This document shows, piece by piece, positions 24,075 to 32,543 of a stretch of DNA of 64,000 nucleotides; within the stretch, counting starts at the first letter, position 1, and each line of letters opens with the position of its first letter. Both the position numbers and the translations under genes were made by a program. The notes beneath the pieces are model-generated. The model saw only the letters and a list, made by a program, of their open reading frames with translations. It was not told where the DNA came from and ran no database searches. The stretch is from J014 sp964486055 (lineage in GTDB: Bacteria > Acidobacteriota > Blastocatellia > Pyrinomonadales > Pyrinomonadaceae). The DNA is taken from the NCBI GenBank assembly GCA_964486055.1, contig CAZALE010000001.1, positions 310,001 to 374,000 of the forward strand, in the 5' to 3' direction.

Positions 24075-24698
24075 ATGGTTGGTGCAAGCATCGGACGAGG
24101 TGCCATGCGAATAATTAATCTAATGGTTAGTGGTATTGTTGCTGCTAGGATACATCCTAACGTGCTTACAGCCACAGGGGTTATTATTAATGTTGCTTGT
24201 GGAGTTTTATTCGGTATTGGAGAATTCTTCTGGGCTGGAATAGTCTTAATAGCCGCTAATCTGTTTGATATGTTGGATGGTAACGTTGCTAGAGTCACCG
24301 GTAACGTGACTAAATTTGGTGCTTTTCTGGATTCATCGCTGGATAGACTCTCCGACATGGTTATATTCACCGGCATAATCTTCTTTTATGCAAGCAATAC
24401 ACCTCAGAGGTCGATAGTCAACGTATTTCTGGCGCTTGTTGCTATGATGGGCTCTGTGATGGTAAGTTATACGACTGCACGTGCTGAAAGCATAGGAGTT
24501 AAGGCGAATGTTGGCTTTTTACAAAGACCTGAGAGAATCGTTTTACTGATTTTAGGTGCCTTATCTACTCACTGGGAATCGACTAATTTTTTTGCTAATA
24601 GAATGCCGCAGGTGCTTTGGATACTGGCTATCGGCTCATTCTGGACGTTCATTCATAGAATGTATTTCACGTGGGTTGAATTAAAAGGATACAAATGA
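24075..24698 (+). CDS. CDP-alcohol phosphatidyltransferase family protein
   Basis: A 207-residue membrane protein with about six helices and the complete CDP-alcohol phosphotransferase motif: DMLDGNVARV (Asp68, Gly69, Ala72, Arg73) through GAFLDSSLD (Gly82, Asp86, Asp90). Members exchange CMP on CDP-diacylglycerol for an alcohol phosphate, making phosphatidylglycerophosphate, phosphatidylinositol phosphate or phosphatidylserine. The pattern around SIGRGAMR and SLDRLSDM fits the PgsA/inositol-phosphate group, but the acceptor cannot be fixed from sequence alone. It overlaps the next gene by four bases. Confidence 0.85.
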   Translation: MVGASIGRGAMRIINLMVSGIVAARIHPNVLTATGVIINVACGVLFGIGEFFWAGIVLIAANLFDMLDGNVARVTGNVTKFGAFLDSSLDRLSDMVIFTGIIFFYASNTPQRSIVNVFLALVAMMGSVMVSYTTARAESIGVKANVGFLQRPERIVLLILGALSTHWESTNFFANRMPQVLWILAIGSFWTFIHRMYFTWVELKGYK

Positions 24699-25120
24699 CT
24701 GAGCTTTGGCAATCGATCATTAATTTATCTTGGAAAGAAATCCTCCTCGGCGTAGCTTTGTTCTTAATTTCCTTATTTTTGAGTTTCTTGGCTATAGTAT
24801 TGGTTGTGGTTAAAATACCGGCCAATTATTTTAGTTCACACTATCAAAGAGATTTTCTGCCTGACAGCCCGTTTTTCGTACGTTGGGGAGCTGTGATTCT
24901 CAAAAATTTGCTTGGAATTTTTCTAATCTTGATAGGTATTGTGTTGTCGCTTCCTGGAGTTCCTGGGCAAGGATTACTCACAATTCTACTTGGATTGATC
25001 ATGCTGGATATTCCAGGAAAACGCCCCATAGAAGCTAAGATAATTAGTCGTCCGACGATTCAAAACGCTATAAACAAAATAAGAGCAAGATTCAATAAGC
25101 CTCCGTTAGTGCTTGATTAA
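24695..25120 (+). CDS. PGPGW-like small membrane protein
   Basis: A 141-residue protein with two long hydrophobic regions (about 15-42 and 65-110). The second region contains GIVLSLPGVPGQGLLTILLG, resembling the PGPGW putative transmembrane family (IVL-PLPGPGW-LLGL), although the second motif residue set is degenerate. The C-terminal tail is basic and cytoplasmic. Function unknown. It overlaps both the lipid synthase before it (ATGA) and almost touches the next gene, so it may serve in membrane-lipid assembly. Confidence 0.6.
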   Translation: MTELWQSIINLSWKEILLGVALFLISLFLSFLAIVLVVVKIPANYFSSHYQRDFLPDSPFFVRWGAVILKNLLGIFLILIGIVLSLPGVPGQGLLTILLGLIMLDIPGKRPIEAKIISRPTIQNAINKIRARFNKPPLVLD

Positions 25121-25122
25121 AA

Positions 25123-25407
25123 ATGGGATTATTCGATTTTCTCAAGAAAAAAACTAAAAATTCAGAGAGTGCTCGTCGTGACTTTCTAATGCGAAATGGA
25201 AGGATAACTGAAGGGACCGTCATCGATACTCAGACGACGGAAAAAGGTGAAGTAGTTTTTTATGTGTATAATGTTCAGGGGGTTGATTACGAATCTTCGG
25301 AACTTCTGACATATGAGCAGATGAAAAACCCCCTGAGATATGCCCCTGGTGCTAAGGTTAGCATAAGATATGATCCCAAAAATCATGGAAATTCTATATT
25401 GGAGTGA
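25123..25407 (+). CDS. Small DUF3592-like protein
   Basis: A 94-residue protein starting two bases after the preceding stop. A basic N-terminus is followed by a small beta domain (NGRITEGTVIDTQTTEKGEVVFYVYNV is one region, then SSELLTYEQM and PGAKVSIRYDPKNHGNSIL). The last motif, V-x-V-x-YDP-x-NP/H, is typical of DUF3592 domains. No function is known. It is in the same transcription unit as accC, which begins three bases later. Confidence 0.6.
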   Translation: MGLFDFLKKKTKNSESARRDFLMRNGRITEGTVIDTQTTEKGEVVFYVYNVQGVDYESSELLTYEQMKNPLRYAPGAKVSIRYDPKNHGNSILE

Positions 25408-25410
25408 GAA

Positions 25411-26928
25411 ATGTTTAGGAAAATATTAATAGCCAACCGAGGAGAAATAGCTTGTAGAGTAATTCGCGCGTGCAAGGATTTGGGAATTAAAACCGTGGCT
25501 GTATATTCAGATGTTGATAGAACAGCTCTTCACGTTAGAATGGCAGATGAGGCTTATAATATCGGTCCAGCCCCATCCTCGGAAAGCTATCTAAGAATAG
25601 ATAGAATCATCGATGTTGCAAAGAAATCCGGTGCTCAGGCTATTCATCCCGGATATGGTTTTTTATCGGAGAATGCTGATTTCGTTAGGGAAGCGCAGAG
25701 AAACGGAATAGTTTTTATAGGACCTCCACCAGAGGCGATGGAGGCCATGGGAGGGAAGATATCAGCGAGAAAAATAGCTATAGATGCTGGGGTGCCGGTT
25801 GTACCCGGGACAGTAGAGCCAATCAAAGACTTCGGTCAGGCATTGAAGATCGCAAGGGACTATGGTTTTCCAATAATGTTAAAAGCCTCGGCCGGTGGCG
25901 GCGGCAAGGGAATGAGATTAGTTCAAAAGGAAGAAGATCTGCGCTCGGCGTTCGATACGGCAAAGGGCGAAGCCTTATCTGCTTTTGGGGATGACTCAGT
26001 GTATATTGAAAAGGCTATAGTGCGTCCTCGACACATTGAGATTCAGGTTTTTTCGGATAGCCACGGCAATCATGTCCATTTAGGAGAGCGAGAATGCTCG
26101 ATTCAGAGACGCCACCAGAAGGTTATAGAAGAATGTCCGTCACCCATAAATGATGCGAAACTTCGCCAACAAATGGGAGAGGCTGCAGTTAAAATAGCCA
26201 GAGCAGTTAATTATGTTGGTGCAGGGACAGTAGAATTTTTAGTTTCAGATGAGAGTAGAGAATTCTATTTTCTGGAGATGAACACCAGATTGCAGGTAGA
26301 ACATCCGGTGACAGAACTCGTTACAGGCATAGACCTTGTAAAGGAGCAAATACTTGTGGCCTCTGGCAAGACACTCTCTTTTACTCAAGAAGAGATTCAA
26401 TGGAGAGGGCATGCAATAGAATGTAGAATCTATGCAGAGGATTTTGAAAATAATTTTATGCCATCGCCTGGAAGAATAGATCGTTTGAGAATTCCTCAAG
26501 GAAACGGCGTAAGAGATGATGGTGGTGTATATCAAGGCTCTGAGGTTTCGATTTACTACGATCCGATGATTTCAAAATTCTGCACATACGGGAGAAACCG
26601 TGAAGAAGCTATATCGAGGCTGAGACGGGCATTAAGTGAGTATGAAATAGCCGGAATAAAAACAACTTTACAGTTTTTCCGTGAGATAATCGAGGATGAA
26701 GAGTTTCAGAAAGGAATGCTAGATACAGGTTTTATTGAAAGATGGTCAAAGAGAAGAAAAGTAATTGAAGCTACACAAATCGAAAAGGATTTAGCAGTAA
26801 TAGCTGCTGCTCTAAGATTTACTTCTGAGCGAAAGCGCTCGATCGACGCAGTAAGTGCTAATAACAATTCGCACAGGAGTCAATGGCAAATAGCCGGACG
26901 CCTCGCAATGTTTGCCAATAGACTTTGA
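25411..26928 (+). CDS. accC: Biotin carboxylase subunit of acyl-CoA carboxylase
   Basis: A 505-residue ATP-grasp enzyme that carboxylates biotin on the carrier protein, using ATP and bicarbonate, for malonyl-CoA synthesis. It shows KILIANRGEIACRVIRACKDLG, HPGYGFLSENADF, KASAGGGGKGMRL, HIEIQVFSD, ERECSIQRRHQKVIEE, FLEMNTRLQVEHPVTE and GRID near the C-lobe. The last 50 residues extend beyond the usual 450. No biotin carrier or carboxyltransferase gene is adjacent, so propionyl/acyl-CoA carboxylase use is also possible. Confidence 0.9.
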   Translation: MFRKILIANRGEIACRVIRACKDLGIKTVAVYSDVDRTALHVRMADEAYNIGPAPSSESYLRIDRIIDVAKKSGAQAIHPGYGFLSENADFVREAQRNGIVFIGPPPEAMEAMGGKISARKIAIDAGVPVVPGTVEPIKDFGQALKIARDYGFPIMLKASAGGGGKGMRLVQKEEDLRSAFDTAKGEALSAFGDDSVYIEKAIVRPRHIEIQVFSDSHGNHVHLGERECSIQRRHQKVIEECPSPINDAKLRQQMGEAAVKIARAVNYVGAGTVEFLVSDESREFYFLEMNTRLQVEHPVTELVTGIDLVKEQILVASGKTLSFTQEEIQWRGHAIECRIYAEDFENNFMPSPGRIDRLRIPQGNGVRDDGGVYQGSEVSIYYDPMISKFCTYGRNREEAISRLRRALSEYEIAGIKTTLQFFREIIEDEEFQKGMLDTGFIERWSKRRKVIEATQIEKDLAVIAAALRFTSERKRSIDAVSANNNSHRSQWQIAGRLAMFANRL

Positions 26929-26971
26929 ACAACTAGCAGCTATCTATATTCATGTTTGGGGGCTTTTATTT

Positions 26972-27190
26972 ATGGAAGAGTTTCTGAAGCAGTTAGTAGG
27001 CAAGAAGGTGGACGTTGCATGCGGAGAGACTGCCTTCATTCGAGGTGAAATATTATCAGTGAAAGCAGGAATTCTCTATTTAAAAGATGAAGAAGAGCGA
27101 CCAGTCTATGTAGCAATCGACAAAATAGCAGCCGTTTGGGAGGTCAAGGAAAATCATCATAGACCAGGACTCTTAGGAGGAAAAGTTTAA
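26972..27190 (+). CDS. MM0924-family small Sm-like protein
   Basis: A 72-residue protein from ATG 26972 (longer frame to 26912 overlaps accC). It reads MEEFLKQLVGKKVDVACG, then GEILSVKAGILYLKDEEERPVYVAIDKIAAVWEVKE. This matches the small beta-rich Sm-like MM0924 family of unknown role. It begins 43 bases after accC and ends 24 bases before a scaffold gap. Confidence 0.65.
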   Translation: MEEFLKQLVGKKVDVACGETAFIRGEILSVKAGILYLKDEEERPVYVAIDKIAAVWEVKENHHRPGLLGGKV

Positions 27191-27195
27191 CCCTG

Positions 27196-27333
27196 CGACT
27201 CGAGGTAAATAATCNNNNNNNNNNNNNNNNNNNNNNNNNNNNNNNNNNNNNNNNNNNNNNNNNNNNNNNNNNNNNNNNNNNNNNNNNNNNNNNNNNNNNN
27301 NNNNNNNNNNNNNNCGACTCGAGGTAAATAATC
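27196..27333. other. Scaffold gap with duplicated flanks
   Basis: One hundred N (27215-27314) are flanked by the same 19 bases on both sides (27196-27214 and 27315-27333). This pattern shows that two contigs overlap and were joined with a fixed-size gap. The true distance between the MM0924-like stop and the aspartate kinase start is then probably 30 bases. Confidence 0.85.
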
Positions 27334-27339
27334 TAAACG

Positions 27340-28704
27340 ATGGACACCATTGTCATGAAATTCGGCGGAACGTCTGTTCAAGACGTTGAAGCCTTCCAAC
27401 GCGTATCGAGGATAGTGCGCGAAAAGGGAGGAAAATCTACCGTAGTCGTGACCTCTGCGATGGCAAAAGTTACTGATGCACTTTTAGATTCTTTCGAGCT
27501 CGCAAAAAAAGGGAATCCAGAAAATGCTTTCAGCTTACTTGACGCACATTTTGTAAGGCATTTAGAAGTTGCAGAGGCTCTGTTAAATATCGGCCAACAG
27601 AGAATCTTTCAAGATGAGCTAGATCTCGTTAAGAGAGAGATCAAAGACCTGCTTAGTCGTGTTGCAAGGCGAAGCCTCCCGCTTTCGATGCTAAAAGATG
27701 CTATTGTTTCATATGGTGAGCTAATGTCATCAAGATTGCTCACTGAGGTTCTATCGGCTTCCGGTATAAATGCTCATTTCGTGGATGCGCGGAGGTTGAT
27801 CGTTACGGATGATGAGTTTGGATCTGCTTCACCAATTTGGGATGAAACTAAAGAATTGATTAGATTGGAACTCACACCATTGATACAAGAGGATTTCGTT
27901 CCCGTCACCGGGGGTTTTATTGCAGCTAATCGTAGCGGGGAAACCACCACTCTTGGACGAGGTGGTTCAGATTACTCTGCAGCTCTAATTGGTGCTGCGC
28001 TTAAAGCTAAGGAAATTCAAATCTGGACAGATGTAAGTGGAGTTTTGACTTGCGACCCAAGGATATGTCCCGAAGCTAGAACTCTGAGAACACTCTCTTA
28101 CGAAGAAGCAGCTGAGTTAGCATACTTCGGAGCAAAAGTTTTGCATCCCAAAACAATCCAGCCTGCCGTAGATCTTAATATTCCAGTTCGCGTATGCAAT
28201 TCTCTCCGTCCAGAGGAAGAAGGGACGCTCATATTACCAGCCTCTCAGTCAACACCTCGCAAAGTTAAATCGATAGCTTTCAAAAAAGGGATAACGATCC
28301 TAAGGATAACCTCAGCCAGAATGCTAGGCGCCTACGGTTTCATGAGTGCAATTTTTCAGATTTTTGAACGCTACAGAACTGTAATCGATGTAGTGGCAAC
28401 TTCCGAAGTATCAGTCTCTCTTACTCTCGACAATATACACTCTCTCGATGACATAGTAAGAGAGTTACAGAGAATTGGCAAGGTTGAAGTAGAACATGGA
28501 AACGCTGTGGTTTGTGTCGTGGGCTCAGGATTGCGTGATACGGCGGGAGTGGCAGCACAGATTTTCCGGGCAATATCGGACTTTAACATATACCTAATTT
28601 CACACGGAGCCTCTAGCGTCAACCTTACGTTTGTTGTTAAGGAACAAGTCGTAAAGGATGTGGTTTTGAAACTTCATCAAGAATTTTTCGCCGATAATCA
28701 TTAG
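27340..28704 (+). CDS. lysC: Aspartate kinase
   Basis: A 454-residue enzyme that phosphorylates aspartate, the first step towards Lys, Thr and Met. The amino-acid kinase domain (1-300) has VMKFGGTSV, TVVVTSAM, TTLGRGGSDYSAAL, TDVSGVLTCDPR and EAAELAYFGAKVLHPKTI. Two ACT domains follow (about 310-445; ITILRITSARMLGAYGFM, VCVVGSGLRDTAGVAAQIF), implying feedback by end products. It is the ACT-bearing monofunctional type (no homoserine dehydrogenase fused). Confidence 0.92.
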   Translation: MDTIVMKFGGTSVQDVEAFQRVSRIVREKGGKSTVVVTSAMAKVTDALLDSFELAKKGNPENAFSLLDAHFVRHLEVAEALLNIGQQRIFQDELDLVKREIKDLLSRVARRSLPLSMLKDAIVSYGELMSSRLLTEVLSASGINAHFVDARRLIVTDDEFGSASPIWDETKELIRLELTPLIQEDFVPVTGGFIAANRSGETTTLGRGGSDYSAALIGAALKAKEIQIWTDVSGVLTCDPRICPEARTLRTLSYEEAAELAYFGAKVLHPKTIQPAVDLNIPVRVCNSLRPEEEGTLILPASQSTPRKVKSIAFKKGITILRITSARMLGAYGFMSAIFQIFERYRTVIDVVATSEVSVSLTLDNIHSLDDIVRELQRIGKVEVEHGNAVVCVVGSGLRDTAGVAAQIFRAISDFNIYLISHGASSVNLTFVVKEQVVKDVVLKLHQEFFADNH

Positions 28705-29039
28705 AGACAATCAGATAGATTTAACTGAAGTAGGATTCGGTTATCAGCTATCCATAATGAGACCAATCAAACCCTGATTAAAGCTCTCCGAAGACTTTAC
28801 AATTCCAACTTATTCGTTTTTCTAGCAAGCCTTGGTGAGAATTCTTTAGTTTTATACAGATCATAGGTACAGCAGAGAAGTTAATGATTCTGGGAACAGC
28901 TAGTAAAACTGCGGCCCATATTATATCTTACGAGCCGCAGTGGTCGGCGGAATGACATCTGTGAGCGCTTTGCGGAGTTGAAGGTAGAAAGAGGTGTTTT
29001 CGGTTGGTCATAGCGTCTGGAAAATATATCTCCGCAATT
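28705..29039. other. Intergenic region between convergent lysC and ftsB-like gene
   Basis: About 335 bases with no coding signal. It contains the inverted repeat CTGCGGC (28909-28915) and GCCGCAG (28934-28940). On the minus strand this is followed by TTTTAC, so it may terminate the ftsB-like transcript, about 100 bases after its stop. Confidence 0.45.
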
Positions 29040-29399
29040 TTATCTTCCCGACACTAGAATTTTTTCATTTGGCTTTATCATACCTAGTTTACGAGCTTCA
29101 TGCTCTATAGCAGATAGGTCAGTTTTTAACATCTTGACCTCATCCGCTAATTCCATGTTCTTTTGCCGAAGTACCTCTGCTTGTTGGGATAGTATTTCAT
29201 ATCTACCTAGCTCGTGCTTTAGATCTGAATGGGCACGCAGGTTTACCACCAAACAGATCATAAAGCCGCATAGAAAGATCAATGAGAACGTAAGCCAAAA
29301 GGAATAATCCGCTTCCATTTGCCTCTTTTTTTGATTTATAGAATCAAGAGAATAAGAAGCTCTGAACTTTTGTCCGTGAACATATGCCGAAACCTTCAT
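29040..29399 (-). CDS. FtsB/DivIC-like septum formation protein
   Basis: A 119-residue protein from ATG 29399. A basic N-terminal region is followed by one transmembrane helix (FWLTFSLIFLCGFMICLVV, about 50-68) and a leucine/glutamate-rich coiled coil, ending with EHEARKLGMIKPNEKILV. This is the bitopic FtsB/DivIC layout, a component of the FtsQLB divisome complex, with the EaRklGmi/pgE signature. GGAGGGG seven bases before ATG is the ribosome binding site. A 19-bp tandem repeat immediately upstream duplicates this site. The 5' flank runs into a scaffold gap. Confidence 0.75.
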   Translation of the reverse strand: MKVSAYVHGQKFRASYSLDSINQKKRQMEADYSFWLTFSLIFLCGFMICLVVNLRAHSDLKHELGRYEILSQQAEVLRQKNMELADEVKMLKTDLSAIEHEARKLGMIKPNEKILVSGR

Positions 29400-29405
29400 T
29401 TGAAA

Positions 29406-29443
29406 TCCCCTCCAGTTATCAAAGTCCCCTCCAGTTGTCAAAG
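29406..29443 (-). repeat. 19-bp tandem repeat duplicating the ftsB-like ribosome binding site
   Basis: Two copies (29406-29424 and 29425-29443) differ at one base. Each carries GGAGGGG on the minus strand. Only the copy nearest the gene is at functional distance from ATG 29399. Confidence 0.85.
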
Positions 29444-29465
29444 GTGAATCAAATTTAACAAGATT

Positions 29466-29565
29466 NNNNNNNNNNNNNNNNNNNNNNNNNNNNNNNNNNN
29501 NNNNNNNNNNNNNNNNNNNNNNNNNNNNNNNNNNNNNNNNNNNNNNNNNNNNNNNNNNNNNNNNN
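29466..29565. other. Scaffold gap of 100 N
   Basis: Unlike the other two gaps, its flanks share no sequence, so the missing length is unknown. The promoter of the ftsB-like gene, and perhaps more, could be lost here. Confidence 0.9.
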
Positions 29566-29688
29566 TATTTTGTATCTTTATGACACATTATTTGATTGTT
29601 GACTGTTTTCTAAATATCATCTAAATCCTTTATTTTTCTGCAGATACTTATGTTCGGGTTTTTATGGCATGGTCATTGCTAGGGAAAA

Positions 29689-31776
29689 ATGCTGAAGAAA
29701 ATCTTACAAATTACAAACTATAATTCAGGAGTGATAAAAGAGATGAGACAAAGACCTATTAAGCATTTGGAGAAGGGATTGACTTTATTGGCAGGGGGGC
29801 TTTTCAATGCTATAAAAGCCGTTAATAAATATAGGCCAAATCCTTCCTTTACTCCAAAGTGGGCAGATAGACCCATTTTGAAGTCTTGGGAGAAGTCAAA
29901 GCCGACTTTAGGGTTTCCAAGGACTACAGATTCTCTATGCCCAAATTGTGTGATAGAGGCAAGAGAGGAAATATTAAGTGGTAAGAGAGATATATCTAGT
30001 CTTTTGAACGAAAAGGTGGGGGAGATAAAAGCGCAGATAATTGAGCGCGATGGGCAGATATGGATGATAAAAGACTGTCCAATTCATGGTCACTTTGAAG
30101 ATTTGATGGCTATAGACGCAGAGTTTTTGAAGCACATCGAGTCTTTATTTCCCGGTCGTGATATGCCATCGCACAATGATGAGAAATTGCACAATCATGG
30201 CAGTTCATCGATAAAGTATGGGCGAGGCGCGGTTTTGACGATTGACCTAACGAATCGCTGCAATATGATGTGCGACCCATGTTTTATGGATGCTAACCAA
30301 GTCGGTTTTGTTCATGAACTTTCAATGGAAGACATAAAAGAAATTTTAGATAATGCGATTCAAATAAAACCTCGCCGTCAGTTATCGGTTCAATTCTCTG
30401 GCGGAGAGCCTACTCTCTCGCCTCACTTTATAGAAGCCATTAGATATGCAAGAAAAGTTGGCTATAATTCAGTCCAAGCCGCTACGAACGGTATAGAATT
30501 TGCCAAATCTAAGGAATTTTGTCGCGAAGCGGCAGAAGCAGGACTTAGATTCGTCTATCTGCAGTTTGATGGAATTGGTAATGACGCGAACTCACATCGC
30601 CATGTCGGAAATCTCTTTGATGTTAAACTAAAAGCAATCGAAAATCTGCACGAAGCCGGTGTCGAGATAGTTTTAGTTACTACGATAGTAAACAACGTAA
30701 ACAACGATCAGGTAGGATCTGTGATTCGCTTTGCATTGGAAAATCCTAAGCGGATTGCTTTTGTTGCATTTCAACCCGTTTCTTTCACTGGTCGAGATGA
30801 ACATATTACGGAGCAAAGACGCCTACAACAGAGGTATACTCTCTCGCACTTAGCCCATGATGTGAAAAAACAAGTTGGAATCACCGAGCCGACACGTGAC
30901 TGGTTTCCTCTATCCTTGATGGGAGCTTTTGCAGACTTTGCTGATGTTGTACATGGGCCAGATGCTGAATGGGGACAGGTCTCATGCGGTTGCCATCCCA
31001 ATTGCGGTGTTGGAACAGCGGTAATGGTTCATAAGGAGACGAAAGAAATGGCGCCAGTCCCTCAGTTCTTGAACATTAAACAGCTAGTTAAAGACATGCA
31101 ACACATTACTGATACTAATCGTGGAAAATGGTTTTCAAATTTCATGATGGCTCTGGCATTGCTGAAAAACTACAATCCTTATGGCGCACCCCGCAGCTTG
31201 ACATTGATTGACATTTTCAAGAAATTTGACAAGTCATTTGGATTGACTGGTAAGGATTACGGTAAGGTTGGACCAGACCGAACGTTTGAGGATATTCAAA
31301 AACGCCGTCAAGATCCTTGGAACTTCTTGTTCATAGCTGGTATGTGGTTCCAAGATCTCTTTAATTATGATTTTCGTAGAACCGAAATGTGCATAATTCC
31401 ATATGGAACACAAGAGGGAGAGATCAGCTTCTGCGCTTACAATACCGGTATTGGATGGAGACAGATCATCGAGCACATGCATCAAAATGCAACAGTCGCT
31501 GAGTGGTATAAGAAGTACGGTAGACATGAAATTTACGCAAAAGGCAAGAACGTGCCTCTATCTGACACACGTCACAGCTTAGTCTTGAATGAAGTCGATC
31601 TACAGAGACCTAATAAGCCCGTTATGGATGGACCAAAGACTGCTGCTGAAGAATTACAAATGATGAGAAAATTGTATCAGCAGATGGTTCTAGAAAAGAA
31701 CAAAATAAAACCAGATAATCTTGTTCAGATTACTGGCTTGAAGAAAAAGAAGAAAGTCGAAGTTGCACAATCTTAG
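29689..31776 (+). CDS. Radical SAM protein of the tetraether lipid synthase (Tes/MJ0619) type
   Basis: A 695-residue protein. It has an N-terminal CPNC...CPIHGHF zinc/cluster region (about 83-135), the radical SAM CNMMCDPC cluster motif (Cys192, Cys196, Cys199), FSGGEPTLSPHF, QAATNGIEF and VYLQFDGIGNDAN. It is followed by a Cys-rich insertion (VSCGCHPNCGVG, about 435) and a long C-terminal extension with IPYGTQEGEISFCAYNTG. This architecture matches archaeal Tes/MJ0619 and its bacterial relatives, which join alkyl chain ends of membrane lipids via 5'-deoxyadenosyl radicals. Acidobacteria contain membrane-spanning iso-diabolic acid lipids, so this is a candidate enzyme. AGGG lies just before the start. 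Confidence 0.75.
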   Translation: MLKKILQITNYNSGVIKEMRQRPIKHLEKGLTLLAGGLFNAIKAVNKYRPNPSFTPKWADRPILKSWEKSKPTLGFPRTTDSLCPNCVIEAREEILSGKRDISSLLNEKVGEIKAQIIERDGQIWMIKDCPIHGHFEDLMAIDAEFLKHIESLFPGRDMPSHNDEKLHNHGSSSIKYGRGAVLTIDLTNRCNMMCDPCFMDANQVGFVHELSMEDIKEILDNAIQIKPRRQLSVQFSGGEPTLSPHFIEAIRYARKVGYNSVQAATNGIEFAKSKEFCREAAEAGLRFVYLQFDGIGNDANSHRHVGNLFDVKLKAIENLHEAGVEIVLVTTIVNNVNNDQVGSVIRFALENPKRIAFVAFQPVSFTGRDEHITEQRRLQQRYTLSHLAHDVKKQVGITEPTRDWFPLSLMGAFADFADVVHGPDAEWGQVSCGCHPNCGVGTAVMVHKETKEMAPVPQFLNIKQLVKDMQHITDTNRGKWFSNFMMALALLKNYNPYGAPRSLTLIDIFKKFDKSFGLTGKDYGKVGPDRTFEDIQKRRQDPWNFLFIAGMWFQDLFNYDFRRTEMCIIPYGTQEGEISFCAYNTGIGWRQIIEHMHQNATVAEWYKKYGRHEIYAKGKNVPLSDTRHSLVLNEVDLQRPNKPVMDGPKTAAEELQMMRKLYQQMVLEKNKIKPDNLVQITGLKKKKKVEVAQS

Positions 31777-31804
31777 CCCTTGCATTCGAGCTTAGTCGAT
31801 AAGA

Positions 31805-31830
31805 AGCCTACTCATTGAGTAGGCTTTTTT
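31805..31830 (+). terminator. Terminator of the radical SAM gene
   Basis: AGCCTACTC (31805-31813) and GAGTAGGCT (31817-31825) form a perfect nine-base-pair stem with an ATT loop, followed by TTTTT. Confidence 0.93.
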
Positions 31831-32258
31831 ATCGAGAATATTTTTGCATCTCTGTTGAAATAGATAACTCAACAGATCAGATAGGGTTTGTCGCTTTGTT
31901 ATCTCGCCAGCTTCTCGATCTAGTAAATCATCGTTTATTAGATTCTGCAACATATGGTTTATATACCATTAGGTTGTTGGATTAATGAAATATCATCGCA
32001 GCGCAACTTTTAGGCGACAAATAGTAAGTTCCGAGTGGTTGAGTAACTCAACGTGATGAGCAAAATCTGCATATTGTAATTCTCTGAACCAAAGACAGTT
32101 CGAGTGGTTCGCCCTCAAGATCAGACCCTAATAGCATAAAATGCGCAAACTAATGCAACCAGAAAGATTTCACATTTGATTCAGATCGATGGATTTCTTC
32201 TGTAGCATCAGAGAAGTGACCTGAATAGATTAGGTGAAAAGAAACGCGTTGGCCAGAC
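31831..32258. other. Intergenic region upstream of rpsU
   Basis: About 430 bases without a supported gene. Short frames in it are AT-rich and lack ribosome binding sites. No RNA gene was recognised. Confidence 0.4.
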
Positions 32259-32288
32259 TTGCTTTATCACCTATTCATGTTGTTTAAT
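32259..32288 (+). promoter_or_regulatory. Candidate rpsU promoter
   Basis: TTGCTT at 32259-32264 and TTTAAT at 32283-32288 with an 18-base spacer, about 48 bases before the rpsU start. The match is moderate. Confidence 0.45.
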
Positions 32289-32326
32289 GATAATTTCGTC
32301 ATTTGTTAATTCTGATCAAGGAGTGC

Positions 32327-32335
32327 ATGGAATAA
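32327..32335 (+). promoter_or_regulatory. Two-codon upstream reading frame in the rpsU leader
   Basis: ATG-GAA-TAA lies three bases after AAGGAG (32318-32323) and ends one base before the rpsU ATG at 32337. The ribosome binding site is 13 bases from rpsU ATG, longer than usual. A ribosome could therefore translate the minimal frame and restart on rpsU. Confidence 0.4.
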
Positions 32336-32336
32336 G

Positions 32337-32543
32337 ATGGCATATATAGTTGTAGAACCAGACGAGAGTATCGAGAGTGCTTTGAGGCGTTTCAAACGCA
32401 AGGTTATAAGTGAAGAGATCATAAAAGACTTAAAAAAGCATGCTCATTACATCTCTCCTAGCCAAAAGAGAAAACTAAAGTCTGCATTGGCTCGCAAAAG
32501 AAATAGGAAGCGTAATAAGAAGCTACAAAATGGCCAGATGTAA
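32337..32543 (+). CDS. rpsU: 30S ribosomal protein bS21
   Basis: A 68-residue basic protein of the small subunit, located near the anti-Shine-Dalgarno region. The family pattern is clear: ESIESALRRFKRKVISEEIIKDLKKHAHYISPSQKRKLK and a Lys/Arg-rich C-terminus. The stop codon TAA overlaps the surE ATG by one base (TAATG), so the two are coupled. Confidence 0.94.
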   Translation: MAYIVVEPDESIESALRRFKRKVISEEIIKDLKKHAHYISPSQKRKLKSALARKRNRKRNKKLQNGQM

